Assembly: GCA_029762625.1 (NCBI GenBank)
Contig: JARVGI010000002.1
Location: forward strand, 312,772-376,771
DNA length: 64,000 nt
DNA from: Methanomicrobiaceae archaeon
GTDB taxonomy: Archaea; Halobacteriota; Methanomicrobia; Methanomicrobiales; Methanomicrobiaceae
Direction: 5' to 3'
This document shows, piece by piece, positions 43,622 through 52,218 of this stretch. The notes under the pieces were generated by a model. The model worked only from the letters and a program-made list of their open reading frames with translations. It was not told the origin of the DNA and did not search any database. The stretch's first letter is position 1, and the number at the start of each line of letters is the position of its first letter. Made by a program: the position numbers and the translations under genes.

Positions 43622-44497
43622 ATGATCAGCATCGCTCTCCCGAAAGGAAGCCTCGAAGCACAGACGCTCCAGCTCTTCAAGGAAGCGGATCTCGAGGTGA
43701 GGCGGACGGATCGCGACTACAACCCGGTCATCAGGGATGCCCGGATCGGGAAGGTGAAGATCCTCCGGCCGCAGGAGATCCCCTCGTTTGTCCAGAACGG
43801 CTACTTCGATCTCGGTATCGCCGGTATCGACTGGGTGGAGGAATCGGGCGCGACCGATGTGGTGGAGATCGCGAACCTCTCCTACAGCAAAACGGGCGAG
43901 GGGAACGTCCGCATCGTGGTCGCCGTGCACACCAGCGAGGAGATCGGCGAGGTGCGCCGGATCCGCCCGGGCAGCCGCGTCACCACGGAGTATCCCCGGA
44001 TCACGCAGCGGTTTTTCGATGACCTCGGGATCGAGGTGCAGCTCTTTCCCTCCTACGGTGCATCGGAGGCGAAGGTGCCCGATCTGATGGACGTGGTCGT
44101 CGACCTCACCGAGACCGGCAGCACCCTGCGCAAGAACGGGCTCAAGATCATCGGCCAGATCATGGAGTCGCACACCGCCCTCCTCGCCAACCGGGAGAGC
44201 TGGGAGGATCCGGCGAAGCGCAGGGCGATGGAGGAGATCCGCACCCTCCTGATGGGCGTGATCGACGCCCGCCACCAGGTGCTCCTCTCGCTCAACGTGC
44301 CCTCCGGGCAGCTGGAGGCGGTGATCGAACGCCTCCCGGCGATGAAGAAGCCGACGGTGAGCAGGCTGCACGGGATCGAGTATTTCAGCGTGCAGACGGT
44401 GGTCACCAAGGGAGAGGTCAACGCCCTCATCCCGCGGCTGCAGGAGGCGGGGGCGGAGGATATCCTGGAGATCCCCATCACCAAGATCGTGCGGTGA
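43622..44497 (+). CDS. hisG: ATP phosphoribosyltransferase (long form)
   Basis: A 291-residue enzyme joining ATP and PRPP, the first committed step of histidine synthesis. Signatures: ALPKGSLEAQTLQLF, DLGIAGIDWVEE and the PRPP loop DVVVDLTETGSTLRKNGL. The C-terminal 80 residues are the ACT-like regulatory domain (PTVSRLHGIEYFSVQ) that binds histidine for feedback inhibition, so it is the hexameric long type that needs no HisZ. ATG 43622 begins the conserved core. No other his genes are in the window. Confidence 0.94.
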   Translation: MISIALPKGSLEAQTLQLFKEADLEVRRTDRDYNPVIRDARIGKVKILRPQEIPSFVQNGYFDLGIAGIDWVEESGATDVVEIANLSYSKTGEGNVRIVVAVHTSEEIGEVRRIRPGSRVTTEYPRITQRFFDDLGIEVQLFPSYGASEAKVPDLMDVVVDLTETGSTLRKNGLKIIGQIMESHTALLANRESWEDPAKRRAMEEIRTLLMGVIDARHQVLLSLNVPSGQLEAVIERLPAMKKPTVSRLHGIEYFSVQTVVTKGEVNALIPRLQEAGAEDILEIPITKIVR

Positions 44498-44702
44498 CAG
44501 GGGGTGTGCGGTCCTTCGTCCCGGGGAACTGCGGGGGGTTCCGGGCTGGCGTTTCCCGATAGGGGCCCGGAGCAGGCGTCCGGCACGGCGCGGCCGCGCA
44601 CAGGGGGCCCGGGCCGGCACCAATCGTTCGCGCCCCCGGCAAATATGCCTGATTGGGCGTGAATAGTGCCCTCACCATCCGGGACAGCGCCATTTGCCAA
44701 CG

Positions 44703-44710
44703 TTTATATG
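44703..44710 (+). promoter_or_regulatory. TATA box of the pilin-like operon
   Basis: TTTATATG lies about 40 bases before ATG 44750. The predicted start near 44733 leaves a 17-base leader containing AAGGA (44738-44742). It is the only promoter-like site found for the six-gene run to 48523. Confidence 0.5.
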
Positions 44711-44749
44711 GTTACACTTAAAAGTAAGGATTGACTAAGGATACTCAAT

Positions 44750-45322
44750 ATGGATTATCGCAGTTTCCTTGTACTTATAATCGTTGCGCTGTGCTTTATC
44801 TGTGGCTGCATCACGGGCCCTGCAGCCGAGAGTACGCTGGAGGGCGAGGGCATCACCGACATCACCCTGCCCGCGGAAGCAGCTCGAGTCACCCTCGGGT
44901 ATGCCCTTGACGACCTCGCCGTTGCCCAATCCGAGGGATTCCTGCCTGCGGAGAATATGACGCTCCACCAGATCAATGGTGCCGGCGTGGACCTTGACGG
45001 GATGGCGTCCGCCTGGATCCTGGGCGTCGCCACGCGGGACAACGCCACCGCGCTCCTCGTCTATGACGCGTATGCCTGGAAGGCGTACGCGTGGCCCGAG
45101 CAGTTCGGCACGCCCGCCATCGACCCGGACGCAATCATGAGCCCGGAGGATCTCTTCGCAGCACAGGGCGAAACCATGCAGGAATCGCTCGAGATCTCGG
45201 AGGCAACAGAGATCAGCCTCGAGCTGATCGACGGGGTGTACCGGGTCTATGCCAGAAACGGGGCCCGGATGAGCGACCTGTCTTTCGACGCAGAATCAGG
45301 GGAGTTGATCTTATCAGAATGA
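44750..45322 (+). CDS. lipoprotein of the pilin-like gene run
   Basis: A 190-residue exported lipoprotein. The signal LVLIIVALCFICGC ends in a lipobox (ICGC), so the mature chain is probably lipid-anchored at the outer face of the cell membrane. The mature part is acidic, with YALDDLAVAQSEGFLPAENM, a Trp/Tyr/Ala-rich middle (YDAYAWKAYAWPEQFG) and a final DGVYRVYARNGARMSDLSFD, a pattern resembling a small PepSY-like beta domain. No named family is certain. Its stop overlaps the next ATG by four bases, tying it to the pilin-like genes. Confidence 0.75.
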   Translation: MDYRSFLVLIIVALCFICGCITGPAAESTLEGEGITDITLPAEAARVTLGYALDDLAVAQSEGFLPAENMTLHQINGAGVDLDGMASAWILGVATRDNATALLVYDAYAWKAYAWPEQFGTPAIDPDAIMSPEDLFAAQGETMQESLEISEATEISLELIDGVYRVYARNGARMSDLSFDAESGELILSE

Positions 45323-46419
45323 TGGATGACAGCGGGATGCTTTCCGTGGATTTTCTGGCCGGGTTCACCATCTTCATTCTCGCCCTCATCATGGTGATCA
45401 ACATGGTCCCGGGCATCATGATCGGCCTGGAAAGCCAGAATATCGATTACGATGCGGTCGCCTACCGCACGGGGGTCATCCTGGTGGAGGACCCGGGCTG
45501 GCCCGCCAACCCGCCCTGGGAGCTGAAAGACGAATACCACAAGGACGATATCCACCGCCTGGGCCTCGCGGTCTCCGCAAACACCCCCAACGTGCTTTCC
45601 CGCTCGAAAATCAACAAGTTTTTCAACACCTCATTCTTCACCGACGAGGACTACGGCCAGAAGGTCATCTTCGCCGACATGCCCTACGCCCCCTATGCCT
45701 ACAACATTGCTCTCAAGGTCGGCGATGAATCGCTACCGCCGCTGGGCGATGACGTCCCCAAACGAAGCTACGGCTACATCCGCCGTCTGGTCAAGGTGAA
45801 GGAGCCGCATTCTGCGGAACTTGATTTGAATAAGACCGAGCATAAGTCTAAGTTCGAGAAAATTGCCCCCGTGAATTCGTCAATAACCAATACCTACATC
45901 AGTATTGTCCTGAACTACACCGAGCTTTACGATAAGTCAATTAGCGACGAATATCGGATGGATGTGAGAATGGAGCCGGTGGAAGTTACCATACGCAACT
46001 TCAAAGAGAACCTGAATGACACCGACGTTGAAGAGGTATGTCTTAACAACATCCGGTTTTACAAAGAAGGCGTCTCAGGGGAAATCCCCTTCGGCTATGA
46101 TGAACCTGACGACGAGAGCTACGAGTATAAAGTCGGCGGCACATCAAGAACATTAGATTATAACTCCTCGCTTATCTGGGACCTTAATGGCGAGGACGAG
46201 ATATACCTGAAACTCAACCCGCCGCTGCCGTTTGCCTATGAGACGGACACGGTATTGATGGTCAATATGAGTCTGAAATATTATTACGACGAAAACAGGT
46301 TCAATCTAACAAAAGAGTACCTAGGCGGTGTTATCGATTATACCTACGACACATCCGCCAACAGCCCGATGAACCTCCCCACACTCACGGACGGCGTCCT
46401 GGAGGTGTGTGTATGGTAA
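45319..46419 (+). CDS. pilin-like single-TM secreted protein 1
   Basis: A 366-residue protein with a short charged leader (MMDDSGMLSVD) and one N-terminal hydrophobic helix (about 10-32, FLAGFTIFILALIMVINMV), then a long extracytoplasmic domain rich in Asn, Tyr, Asp and Glu. The charged leader followed by a hydrophobic segment with no cleavage box is that of archaeal type IV pilin-like (class III signal) proteins. Sequons (NTS, NYS, NMS) suggest N-glycosylation. No known domain is recognised. The codon use of the 45.8-46.3 kb part is AT-richer than its neighbours. Confidence 0.72.
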   Translation: MMDDSGMLSVDFLAGFTIFILALIMVINMVPGIMIGLESQNIDYDAVAYRTGVILVEDPGWPANPPWELKDEYHKDDIHRLGLAVSANTPNVLSRSKINKFFNTSFFTDEDYGQKVIFADMPYAPYAYNIALKVGDESLPPLGDDVPKRSYGYIRRLVKVKEPHSAELDLNKTEHKSKFEKIAPVNSSITNTYISIVLNYTELYDKSISDEYRMDVRMEPVEVTIRNFKENLNDTDVEEVCLNNIRFYKEGVSGEIPFGYDEPDDESYEYKVGGTSRTLDYNSSLIWDLNGEDEIYLKLNPPLPFAYETDTVLMVNMSLKYYYDENRFNLTKEYLGGVIDYTYDTSANSPMNLPTLTDGVLEVCVW

Positions 46420-46940
46420 ACGACCAGGCCCAGATGTACACCCTCGAGGGGTTCGCCGCCGGCGTGCTCATGCTGCTGACCGCCTACCTTGTGCTGGGCA
46501 CCACCACGGTGTACACGCCCGGCGACGTGCACATCACGGATATGCAGCTCCAGCAGCTGGGCAGCGACGCCCTGGCAATGATGGATACGCCCAATTCACA
46601 TGGCGACACGAACGAGCTGGTGAATATCATAAATACTACCGATCACGAGTTGTTCGATGATTCATTTATGGCAAACCTTCAAAATTTGACGGAATCGACG
46701 GATACCTGCATCGATGATCTCCAGTACAACGCCTCGGTCTACTACCGGGCGGCGTCAGGTGAGGTGGCGAGCTATCCCCTTGCTACTTCGGACCGGGGCG
46801 ACCTGGTGAGCAGGGAGCCGGCAGTCAGGGTGACGCGGTGGGTAACGGTGAATGGAGAGAGCGTTTCGGAGATTCCTGAAGCGGCCGATAGACGCAATCC
46901 CCAGCTTGTGCTCGTGGAGGTGCTGCTATGGAGAGGCTGA
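46413..46940 (+). CDS. pilin-like single-TM secreted protein 2
   Basis: A 175-residue protein starting MVNDQAQMYTLEG, then a hydrophobic helix (about 15-33, AAGVLMLLTAYLVLG). The outside domain starts TTTVYTPGDVHITDMQLQQL and is polar. Asp/Gln before Tyr-Thr-Leu-Glu recalls pilin leaders where a conserved acidic residue follows the cleavage point at position 5. It overlaps the preceding gene by seven bases and the next by thirteen. Function unknown; a minor pilin is the simplest reading. Confidence 0.72.
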   Translation: MVNDQAQMYTLEGFAAGVLMLLTAYLVLGTTTVYTPGDVHITDMQLQQLGSDALAMMDTPNSHGDTNELVNIINTTDHELFDDSFMANLQNLTESTDTCIDDLQYNASVYYRAASGEVASYPLATSDRGDLVSREPAVRVTRWVTVNGESVSEIPEAADRRNPQLVLVEVLLWRG

Positions 46941-47314
46941 ATGACGAGGGCCAGTGGATCGTGCTGATGGGGTTCATGGTCTGCGTCGGGATCTTTTTCC
47001 TGGCGGTCATCATCGCCCAGTCGACGGTGGTCGGGCAGACGACCTCGGAAGGGGTGCTGGAATTCCCGAAAAACGACATCCAGGACCTGCGCAGCGAAGT
47101 GATCGAGATCGCAAAGAGGGGAGGCACTTCCAGCCTGAAAGCTGACCTCAAGACCCTCTCCATGGCCCGGAAGAATGCCGTGGTGGAGTGTTCAATCACG
47201 CCGGGTGCGGTAAATGACTCGTATTATGAGTATACCCGAATCATTCTCCATTTCAACAACGGGGTGACAGAATTTGATGAGACGTTCCTGCTATCAAGAC
47301 CGAAAACACCTTGA
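46928..47314 (+). CDS. pilin-like single-TM secreted protein 3
   Basis: A 128-residue protein with charged start MERLNDEGQW and a long hydrophobic helix (about 11-32, IVLMGFMVCVGIFFLAVIIA). The following SEGVLEFPKNDIQDLRSEVI is an amphipathic helix as in pilin stalks, and a small beta-rich head ends the chain. The D-E-G pair just before the helix recalls the glutamate-5 position of pilins. It overlaps genes on both sides, consistent with one transcript. Confidence 0.72.
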   Translation: MERLNDEGQWIVLMGFMVCVGIFFLAVIIAQSTVVGQTTSEGVLEFPKNDIQDLRSEVIEIAKRGGTSSLKADLKTLSMARKNAVVECSITPGAVNDSYYEYTRIILHFNNGVTEFDETFLLSRPKTP

Positions 47315-47735
47315 TGAAGAGGGCCTATCCAGCCTGCTCGAGTATCTCTCCGTCTCCGGCGTACTGGTGGTGCTGCTGGTCATCGTCATGTTCGCCGTGA
47401 ACGCAGCCTTCATCTCGGGCCCCTCCGACACCCTCAAGTTCCACAGCTTCACCGACATCGGCAACGGGCTCAGCGTCCGGATTGTGGACCTCTACGTCAT
47501 CGCCCCCGGCAACGGGACGATCACCACGAAGTTCGACCTCCCCGACGACGTGGCAAAGCAGGAATACTATGTGCAGCTCGACGGCGACGGGGCGGCACAG
47601 CGGATCATCGTGACCGACTACAACCTCCGCAGCAACATTGCCCTGGGAGGCATCGGCGCGACCCGCCCGGTGACCGGAGAGACGACCGGCAACGGACTGA
47701 ACAGGATCTCCTATGACTCGAGAGGATATTCATGA
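47277..47735 (+). CDS. pilin-like single-TM secreted protein 4
   Basis: A roughly 152-residue protein. The leader RKHLDEEGLSSLLEY is charged and is followed by one hydrophobic helix (VSGVLVVLLVIVMFAVNAA). The outside domain is a beta-rich fold (LSVRIVDLYVIAPGNGTITT, then EYYVQLDGDGAAQRI). ATG 47277 overlaps the previous gene by 38 bases; GGGGTGA lies upstream. This start is the best available but the exact site is uncertain. It overlaps the next gene by four bases. Confidence 0.7.
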   Translation: MRRSCYQDRKHLDEEGLSSLLEYLSVSGVLVVLLVIVMFAVNAAFISGPSDTLKFHSFTDIGNGLSVRIVDLYVIAPGNGTITTKFDLPDDVAKQEYYVQLDGDGAAQRIIVTDYNLRSNIALGGIGATRPVTGETTGNGLNRISYDSRGYS

Positions 47736-48523
47736 GCACACAAAGGATATTTCAAATGGACGAGCGTGCGGTTTCCGAATCGATCGGGTTTATCATCATT
47801 TTCTCCATCGTGGTCGCCGGCATCGGGCTGGTCTCCCTCTACGGGTACCCGATGCTGCTCCAGCACCAGATCGGGGCGGACGAGCGCACTATGGAGCAGA
47901 CGATGATCACGATCCAGAACGACATCAAGCTGCTCACCTACAGCAACGTGCCCTATAAGGACACGGCATTGCGGGTCTCCGGCGGGGCCCTGACCGTGTA
48001 TGACATGGCGGACTCTCACCAGGAATTTGAATTCAAATGCTGGAACGGGACCGACTGGGAAGAACTGCACTTCTCACCCGGTGAATTGCGCTACGTCTCC
48101 GACCAAGGGACGGCGATTATCTCTTTTGAGAACGGGGCAGTTGTAAAGCGGCAGCAGGACGCATCGGGATCGGTCATGCTCGCCGAGCCGCGCTGGTTCT
48201 ACGACAATCGAACGAAAACGCTCGTTATATTCCAGATGGGACTTGCCGCCGATCGGGATCTCTCCCTCAACGGCATCGGCAATCTCCAGATGAGCCGGTT
48301 GAATGAGCCCGATGTGTACGAACTTTCCTATGGGCCAACGGAGGTCAAGGTAAAATACACCCCCGATGGATCAAATGATTACTCACAGGCATGGCATAAC
48401 TACTTCAAAGGCTCTTCAATTATCCCGGGTGGCTTGGATGATCCAGGTGATGGATATTACGTCATCGATGGTGTCTCACGGGTGATCGTGAAACAATACA
48501 ATATCACCGTCACCAATATCTGA
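47732..48523 (+). CDS. pilin-like single-TM secreted protein 5
   Basis: A 263-residue protein. The leader and helix read FQMDERAVSESIGFIIIFSI and VVAGIGLVSLYGYP, very close to the archaeal pilin consensus in which RAVSP-type residues precede a hydrophobic helix. Similar 'RAVSExxGFxxxF' starts occur in conserved hypothetical haloarchaeal proteins. The outside part is beta-rich (LRVSGGALTVYDMADSHQEF, then AEPRWFYDNRTKTLVIFQMG). It is the last gene of the run. Pilin-like processing is inferred from this N-terminus; no assembly ATPase or prepilin peptidase is in the window. Confidence 0.75.
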   Translation: MSTQRIFQMDERAVSESIGFIIIFSIVVAGIGLVSLYGYPMLLQHQIGADERTMEQTMITIQNDIKLLTYSNVPYKDTALRVSGGALTVYDMADSHQEFEFKCWNGTDWEELHFSPGELRYVSDQGTAIISFENGAVVKRQQDASGSVMLAEPRWFYDNRTKTLVIFQMGLAADRDLSLNGIGNLQMSRLNEPDVYELSYGPTEVKVKYTPDGSNDYSQAWHNYFKGSSIIPGGLDDPGDGYYVIDGVSRVIVKQYNITVTNI

Positions 48524-48616
48524 ACTTTTTTGAGAAAATCGCAGGGGGAACGGGCCTATCGTCCCCCCGGTTATTGCACAACGCAATGCATCAGCATGCG
48601 AGGCGTGATCGGCCCC

Positions 48617-48946
48617 TCAGAGATAGCCGTTTCTGCGGAGCCACTCCACCTGCGGGCCCGTGTAGCGGTAGACGATGTCGCACTTCTCGTCCTGGAAACT
48701 CCAGGGGATCACGATGAGCACGTCGCCCTCGCGGATCCAGACGCGCTTTTTGATCTTGCCCTTGATCCGCCCGACACGCGTGACGCCGTCGAAGCACTTG
48801 ACCCGGATGTGGTTTGCCCCGAGCATCAGGTCCGCCATGGCGAACATCTCGTTGTTCCGTTTGTTCGGGAGGCGCACGCGTATAATCGCCGGCTCTTCCC
48901 CCCCGCCCGGTTTATGTTTCCTCGTATTGTTGGCCAGGTGTCTCAC
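48617..48946 (-). CDS. eif1A: translation initiation factor aIF-1A
   Basis: A 109-residue OB-fold factor that helps place initiator tRNA and mRNA on the small ribosomal subunit. The conserved sequence [20 protein letters not shown] begins the protein; the OB fold includes [20 protein letters not shown], and [20 protein letters not shown] is the typical end. GTG 48946 ([10 protein letters not shown]) was chosen because no ATG is available; CTG four codons in is possible. A TATA-like element lies about 45 bases upstream. It faces the pilin-like operon tail to tail. Confidence 0.93.
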   Translation of the reverse strand: MRHLANNTRKHKPGGGEEPAIIRVRLPNKRNNEMFAMADLMLGANHIRVKCFDGVTRVGRIKGKIKKRVWIREGDVLIVIPWSFQDEKCDIVYRYTGPQVEWLRRNGYL

Positions 48947-49105
48947 TCCGTGAACGATATCTGATTTTCTTTTAGTATGCACTGCTACAATAAAAAGGAT
49001 ACCCATAAAACGCGGCTGCTGTATCCTCGAAACCCCTCTCCGGGAGAGGTGGTTCTCTCATTCGGCAATGCATGCCGCTCCCGCAGGGCCCGGGCGGTCC
49101 CGTCC

Positions 49106-49456
49106 TCACCCTTTCCCCGCCCGGCCGCGTGGCGAAGGCAATGCGGCCCGGATCGCCTCCAGGGGTTCCCGTGCAAGCCTGCCGTTCCTGCCCCTGACCT
49201 CCCGGACGCCCACCCTGCACTCGCTGGTGGTGAGGACATAGCTCGCCTCGAAGAAATCGAGCCCGCCCTGGACGAAATCCACCAGCTCGATGGGCACGTG
49301 GGGCGCACCGACGGGGGAGCGGGAGGTGACGGGAAGGACGCGGAGCGTCGCCGCGTCCTCCTGTCCGATCACCACCACCGGCCGTACCTTCGCGTCCCCT
49401 CTCCCGTCGACGCGAACCTTCGCCTGCAGCACGTCGCCTTCCCGGTAGGCAGCCAT
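49106..49456 (-). CDS. PemK/MazF-family protein, solitary
   Basis: A 116-residue SH3-like barrel protein. The start GDVLQAKVRVDGRGDAKVRP followed by VVVIG matches the MazF/PemK consensus in which the toxin contacts RNA; LPVTSRSP is the second conserved strand with a Thr-Ser pair. MazF toxins cut mRNA in the cytoplasm. No antitoxin-like gene is adjacent: upstream is the 3' end of a MATE transporter gene. It could be a toxin with a remote partner, or an adapted RNA-binding protein. ATG 49456 with CAGGA just before it. Confidence 0.72.
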   Translation of the reverse strand: MAAYREGDVLQAKVRVDGRGDAKVRPVVVIGQEDAATLRVLPVTSRSPVGAPHVPIELVDFVQGGLDFFEASYVLTTSECRVGVREVRGRNGRLAREPLEAIRAALPSPRGRAGKG

Positions 49457-49519
49457 TCCTGGGGATAATCTGGCCCTGAACCCGATAAATCGATTGGTTT
49501 CGTGCAGCCCGGGATGCGC

Positions 49520-50926
49520 TCAGGCGGGGGCGGGGCTGTTTCCCCGCACCGCCAGCAGCCGGGACAGGTAGAGTTTCGCCCACCCGAAGGCCGCAAGCCC
49601 GCCGGCGATATCGCCGATCACGATGCCCCACCAGACGCCCTCCACGCCGAACCCCATCACGTGTGCGAGGAGGTAGGCGAAGACGGCGATGAAGATAAAC
49701 GACCGCAGGACGTTAAGGAACAGCGAGGTGAACCCCTTGCCTACCCCCTGGAAGAGCGAACTGGAGATCGCACCCGGGGGCACGAACGGATAAAAGAAAC
49801 ACATGGTCCTGAGGAAGGCGACCAGCGGGACTGCAAGGGGGGCGCTTTCGGGGGAATAGGTGAACAGCAAGGCGATGTACGGGGCGAGCAGCCAGGTGAT
49901 GGCGCTCGTCGTAATGCCGATCCCCACCCCCAGTTTCGTTGCATAGCCGTGGATCAGCTCCATGCGCTCGAAACGGCGGGCTCCGAACGCGGCGCCCGTG
50001 ACGGAGACCACCGACGTGCCGAGGCCGATGATGGGGATGATGGCGAACATTACCACCCGCCATCCTGTGGTGTATACCGCAACCGCATCCGTCCCGCCGA
50101 CGTCCACCAGGATGACGTTGAGGATGATGGTGACCGAGGCCATCAGGAAGAATTCCAGGCTCGCCGGGAAGCCCACCGTCAGGATATCGGCCACGGTACC
50201 CGTATCGTACGCAAAATTCGCAGGGGAGAGCGTGACATAGGTGTCGCGCCGGATAAAAAACCAGTAGAGCAGCAGTGCCGAGACGGTGGCGATGGAAATG
50301 ACGGTCGCCAGTGCGGCCCCGGCCACGCCGAGCCCCGCCTGATAGATCAGGAGGGGATCGAGGATCATGTTGAGTACCGACGAGAGCGCCATCGCATACA
50401 TCGTCCGCCGGGTGTCGCCCTCGCCCCGCAGGATAGCGTAGGCGATATTGCTGAAAATGACGAAGACGGCGCCGCCGAAGACGATTTCCCCGTACTCTGC
50501 GGCGAGCCCCGCCACCTCGCCCGCCCCCAGGGCCAGGAATATCGGCTCGGCAAAGACCACAAGAGGTGCGGTGAGCACCGCGGAGATGAGCACCGCGAGG
50601 AGCACCGCGTGGAGGGCCACGTTGTCGGCGCCCGCCCGGTCCCCGGCCCCGATACGCCTCGCTACCGCCGAGGTGACGCCCGCCCCGACCCCGATGCCCA
50701 TCCCGACGAGCACCATGAAGACCGGGCCGGCGAACCCTACGGCGGCGAGCGCGTCAGGGCCAAGGCCGGCGACCCATGCTGCATCGACGATCTGGTAGAA
50801 GGAGAGCAGCACCATGGCGATGATCATAGGCCATGCGAGTTCGACGATGGCCTTCTTCGGGTCGCCGGTGAGGATATGGACGCCTCTGGTCGTCTTTTCC
50901 TGGAATTTTTCTGGTTCTGCGGTCAT
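49520..50926 (-). CDS. MATE family efflux transporter
   Basis: A 468-residue membrane protein with twelve predicted TM helices, of the NorM/MATE type that export drugs or metabolites using Na+ or H+ gradients. The N-terminal ELAWPMIIAMVLLSFYQIVD and the repeat after residue 240 (GFPASLEFFLMASVTII) show the two pseudosymmetric halves. GLGPDALAAVGFAGPV is a family motif in TM1-2. A stem-loop lies in its 5' leader. Substrate cannot be inferred. Confidence 0.92.
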   Translation of the reverse strand: MTAEPEKFQEKTTRGVHILTGDPKKAIVELAWPMIIAMVLLSFYQIVDAAWVAGLGPDALAAVGFAGPVFMVLVGMGIGVGAGVTSAVARRIGAGDRAGADNVALHAVLLAVLISAVLTAPLVVFAEPIFLALGAGEVAGLAAEYGEIVFGGAVFVIFSNIAYAILRGEGDTRRTMYAMALSSVLNMILDPLLIYQAGLGVAGAALATVISIATVSALLLYWFFIRRDTYVTLSPANFAYDTGTVADILTVGFPASLEFFLMASVTIILNVILVDVGGTDAVAVYTTGWRVVMFAIIPIIGLGTSVVSVTGAAFGARRFERMELIHGYATKLGVGIGITTSAITWLLAPYIALLFTYSPESAPLAVPLVAFLRTMCFFYPFVPPGAISSSLFQGVGKGFTSLFLNVLRSFIFIAVFAYLLAHVMGFGVEGVWWGIVIGDIAGGLAAFGWAKLYLSRLLAVRGNSPAPA

Positions 50927-50942
50927 GGAAGTACTGGATGCG

Positions 50943-50995
50943 GCTCGGCTGGCGGTACTATGCCCGTATCTCTCGACAGCCGAGCAGAAAAAAAA
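50943..50995 (-). promoter_or_regulatory. stem-loop and T8 run before the MATE gene
   Basis: GCTCGGCTG (50943-50951) pairs perfectly with CAGCCGAGC (50977-50985). On the minus strand a run of eight T residues (50995-50988) precedes the stem. The T run may terminate the gene at 51045-51314, and the stem would lie in the MATE leader. Confidence 0.4.
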
Positions 50996-51044
50996 GGGTG
51001 GTGCCGGGCGGATTGGGAACCTGCGGGAACCGCTGCGGGGCTCT

Positions 51045-51314
51045 TCAGGAATGCGCGAACAGTCGGGTCATCCTGCCGTGTGCAAGAGCGCTAAACCCCA
51101 GCCCGCCCGCGCAGTCGAACAGGCCGAACAGCACGAGCTGGGTGGTGGTCAGCTGGCCGGCAATACTCTCCCAGACGGCGCCGAGGTTCTGGAGTGGTCC
51201 GCCGGCGCCGGGCAGACCGCATTGTACGGAAAGTGCCAGAAGAAGTACCTGGGTGATGAGTGCCCCCATGGCGACATGGCAGGCGAACGCGGTGATATCC
51301 CCCTTCATATTCAT
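51045..51314 (-). CDS. small hypothetical membrane protein
   Basis: An 89-residue protein with two hydrophobic segments, about 8-31 (AFACHVAMGALITQVLLLAL) and 55-78 (TTTQLVLFGLFDCAGGLGF). The short loop between them is Gly/Asn-rich. No family is recognised. The ATG is plausible but has no clear ribosome site. It precedes the MATE gene on the same strand by about 120 bases with a T run between, so it is probably transcribed alone. Confidence 0.5.
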   Translation of the reverse strand: MNMKGDITAFACHVAMGALITQVLLLALSVQCGLPGAGGPLQNLGAVWESIAGQLTTTQLVLFGLFDCAGGLGFSALAHGRMTRLFAHS

Positions 51315-51558
51315 ATTTTTCTTTTGGGGCTACATCAACATTTGCCGGAAGTGGTTGGGTGCCCCGCCCGCCGCCTGCGGGAACCACCGGCTTCTCCTCC
51401 GTGTCCCCTTGCGGTTCCGCGGAGCAGTCCTGCTGCCGAACCACTGCAGGAATGGGCCGATAAGCCCTATTGCCCGGCCAGGGTTTTTATCCACATAGCA
51501 ATATTTTAATATCTTTCTGGCTATCCTATGTCGTAGCGTCCCACTGGGGGTGAAGTGT
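51315..51558. other. divergent intergenic region
   Basis: It holds a TATA-like TATTTTAATA (51503-51512) that fits the membrane protein gene at 51559. GC-rich DNA makes up the left part. No RNA gene was found. Confidence 0.35.
51503..51512 (+). promoter_or_regulatory. TATA-like element
   Basis: TATTTTAATA, with a predicted start near 51534 and a leader of about 20 bases containing the GGGGTGAAG ribosome site. Confidence 0.4.
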
Positions 51559-51870
51559 TTGACAAAAGAGAAGGTGCGGGTTAAGCGTCTCGGGGTCTGG
51601 TCGGTTGCATTATTCTTTGCAGTCCTGAGTGCGCTGTATGGGCTTGTCGCAGGGATTCTCGCCGTGGTAGCGACCGTTCCCGCGATTGACATCGGACTTA
51701 TCGGTGCGATCGGCGCGGGTATCGGTGGCATCCTCATTGCCATCATCATCTGGGCGATCGGGGGGTTCGTCGGCGGAGCCATCGCGGCCGTCGTCTACAA
51801 CCTCGTGTTTGCCGTCCAGGGCGGCATCGAGGTCGACCTGGATGTGGAGAGCGTCGGAGGGCGGCCCTGA
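51559..51870 (+). CDS. small DUF3566-like membrane protein
   Basis: A 103-residue protein with two TM helices: about 13-37 (WSVALFFAVLSALYGLVAGI) and 47-80 (a long Gly/Ile-rich helix, GAIGAGIGGILIAIIIWAIG). The N-terminus (TKEKVRVKRLGV) is basic; the end is a short acidic strand region. The layout resembles small archaeal DUF3566-like membrane proteins. TTG 51559 is chosen because GGGGTGA lies at the right distance; a GTG at 51550 is an alternative. Function unknown. Confidence 0.72.
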   Translation: MTKEKVRVKRLGVWSVALFFAVLSALYGLVAGILAVVATVPAIDIGLIGAIGAGIGGILIAIIIWAIGGFVGGAIAAVVYNLVFAVQGGIEVDLDVESVGGRP

Positions 51871-52218
51871 AACCGATCGCGGTCGCACCCGGCCGGTATC
51901 CTGTGCATCGAATCTCTTCCCCTTTTTAAAACTGCTTCAATCCCCGGGCATCTCACTGCCGGTTGATCGACGAGGAAACGAGCAGCAGGCTTCGAGGCCT
52001 CCATTCGGCGCCGTGCATCTTCTCCTCATTTGATTGTGCTGGAATAGTGCAGCTGATGCACGCGGGATCGCGGGATGCGACCGCCTCCTGGTCGGCCTGC
52101 GTGCCGACGACCTCGATGCCGCCCGCCGCACGACGCGCGCCGCCATCCCGTGCTGAGGCATGCGGCGGCACACCCGTCCCATTCATCCCGGCGGACCCCG
52201 ATATACTATGCATATCCC
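51871..52218. other. 348-base intergenic region without a recognised gene
   Basis: A T-rich TTTTTAAAA lies near 51923 and could end the upstream transcript. On the + strand a short open frame from about 52031 to 52154 reads CDRLLVGLRADDLDAARR, coding-like but without any recognised relative; it may be a remnant. Confidence 0.3.

Noticed and set aside
49502-51094. 530-codon open frame antisense to the MATE gene
   Set aside because: Shadow of a clear membrane transporter; no recognised domain.
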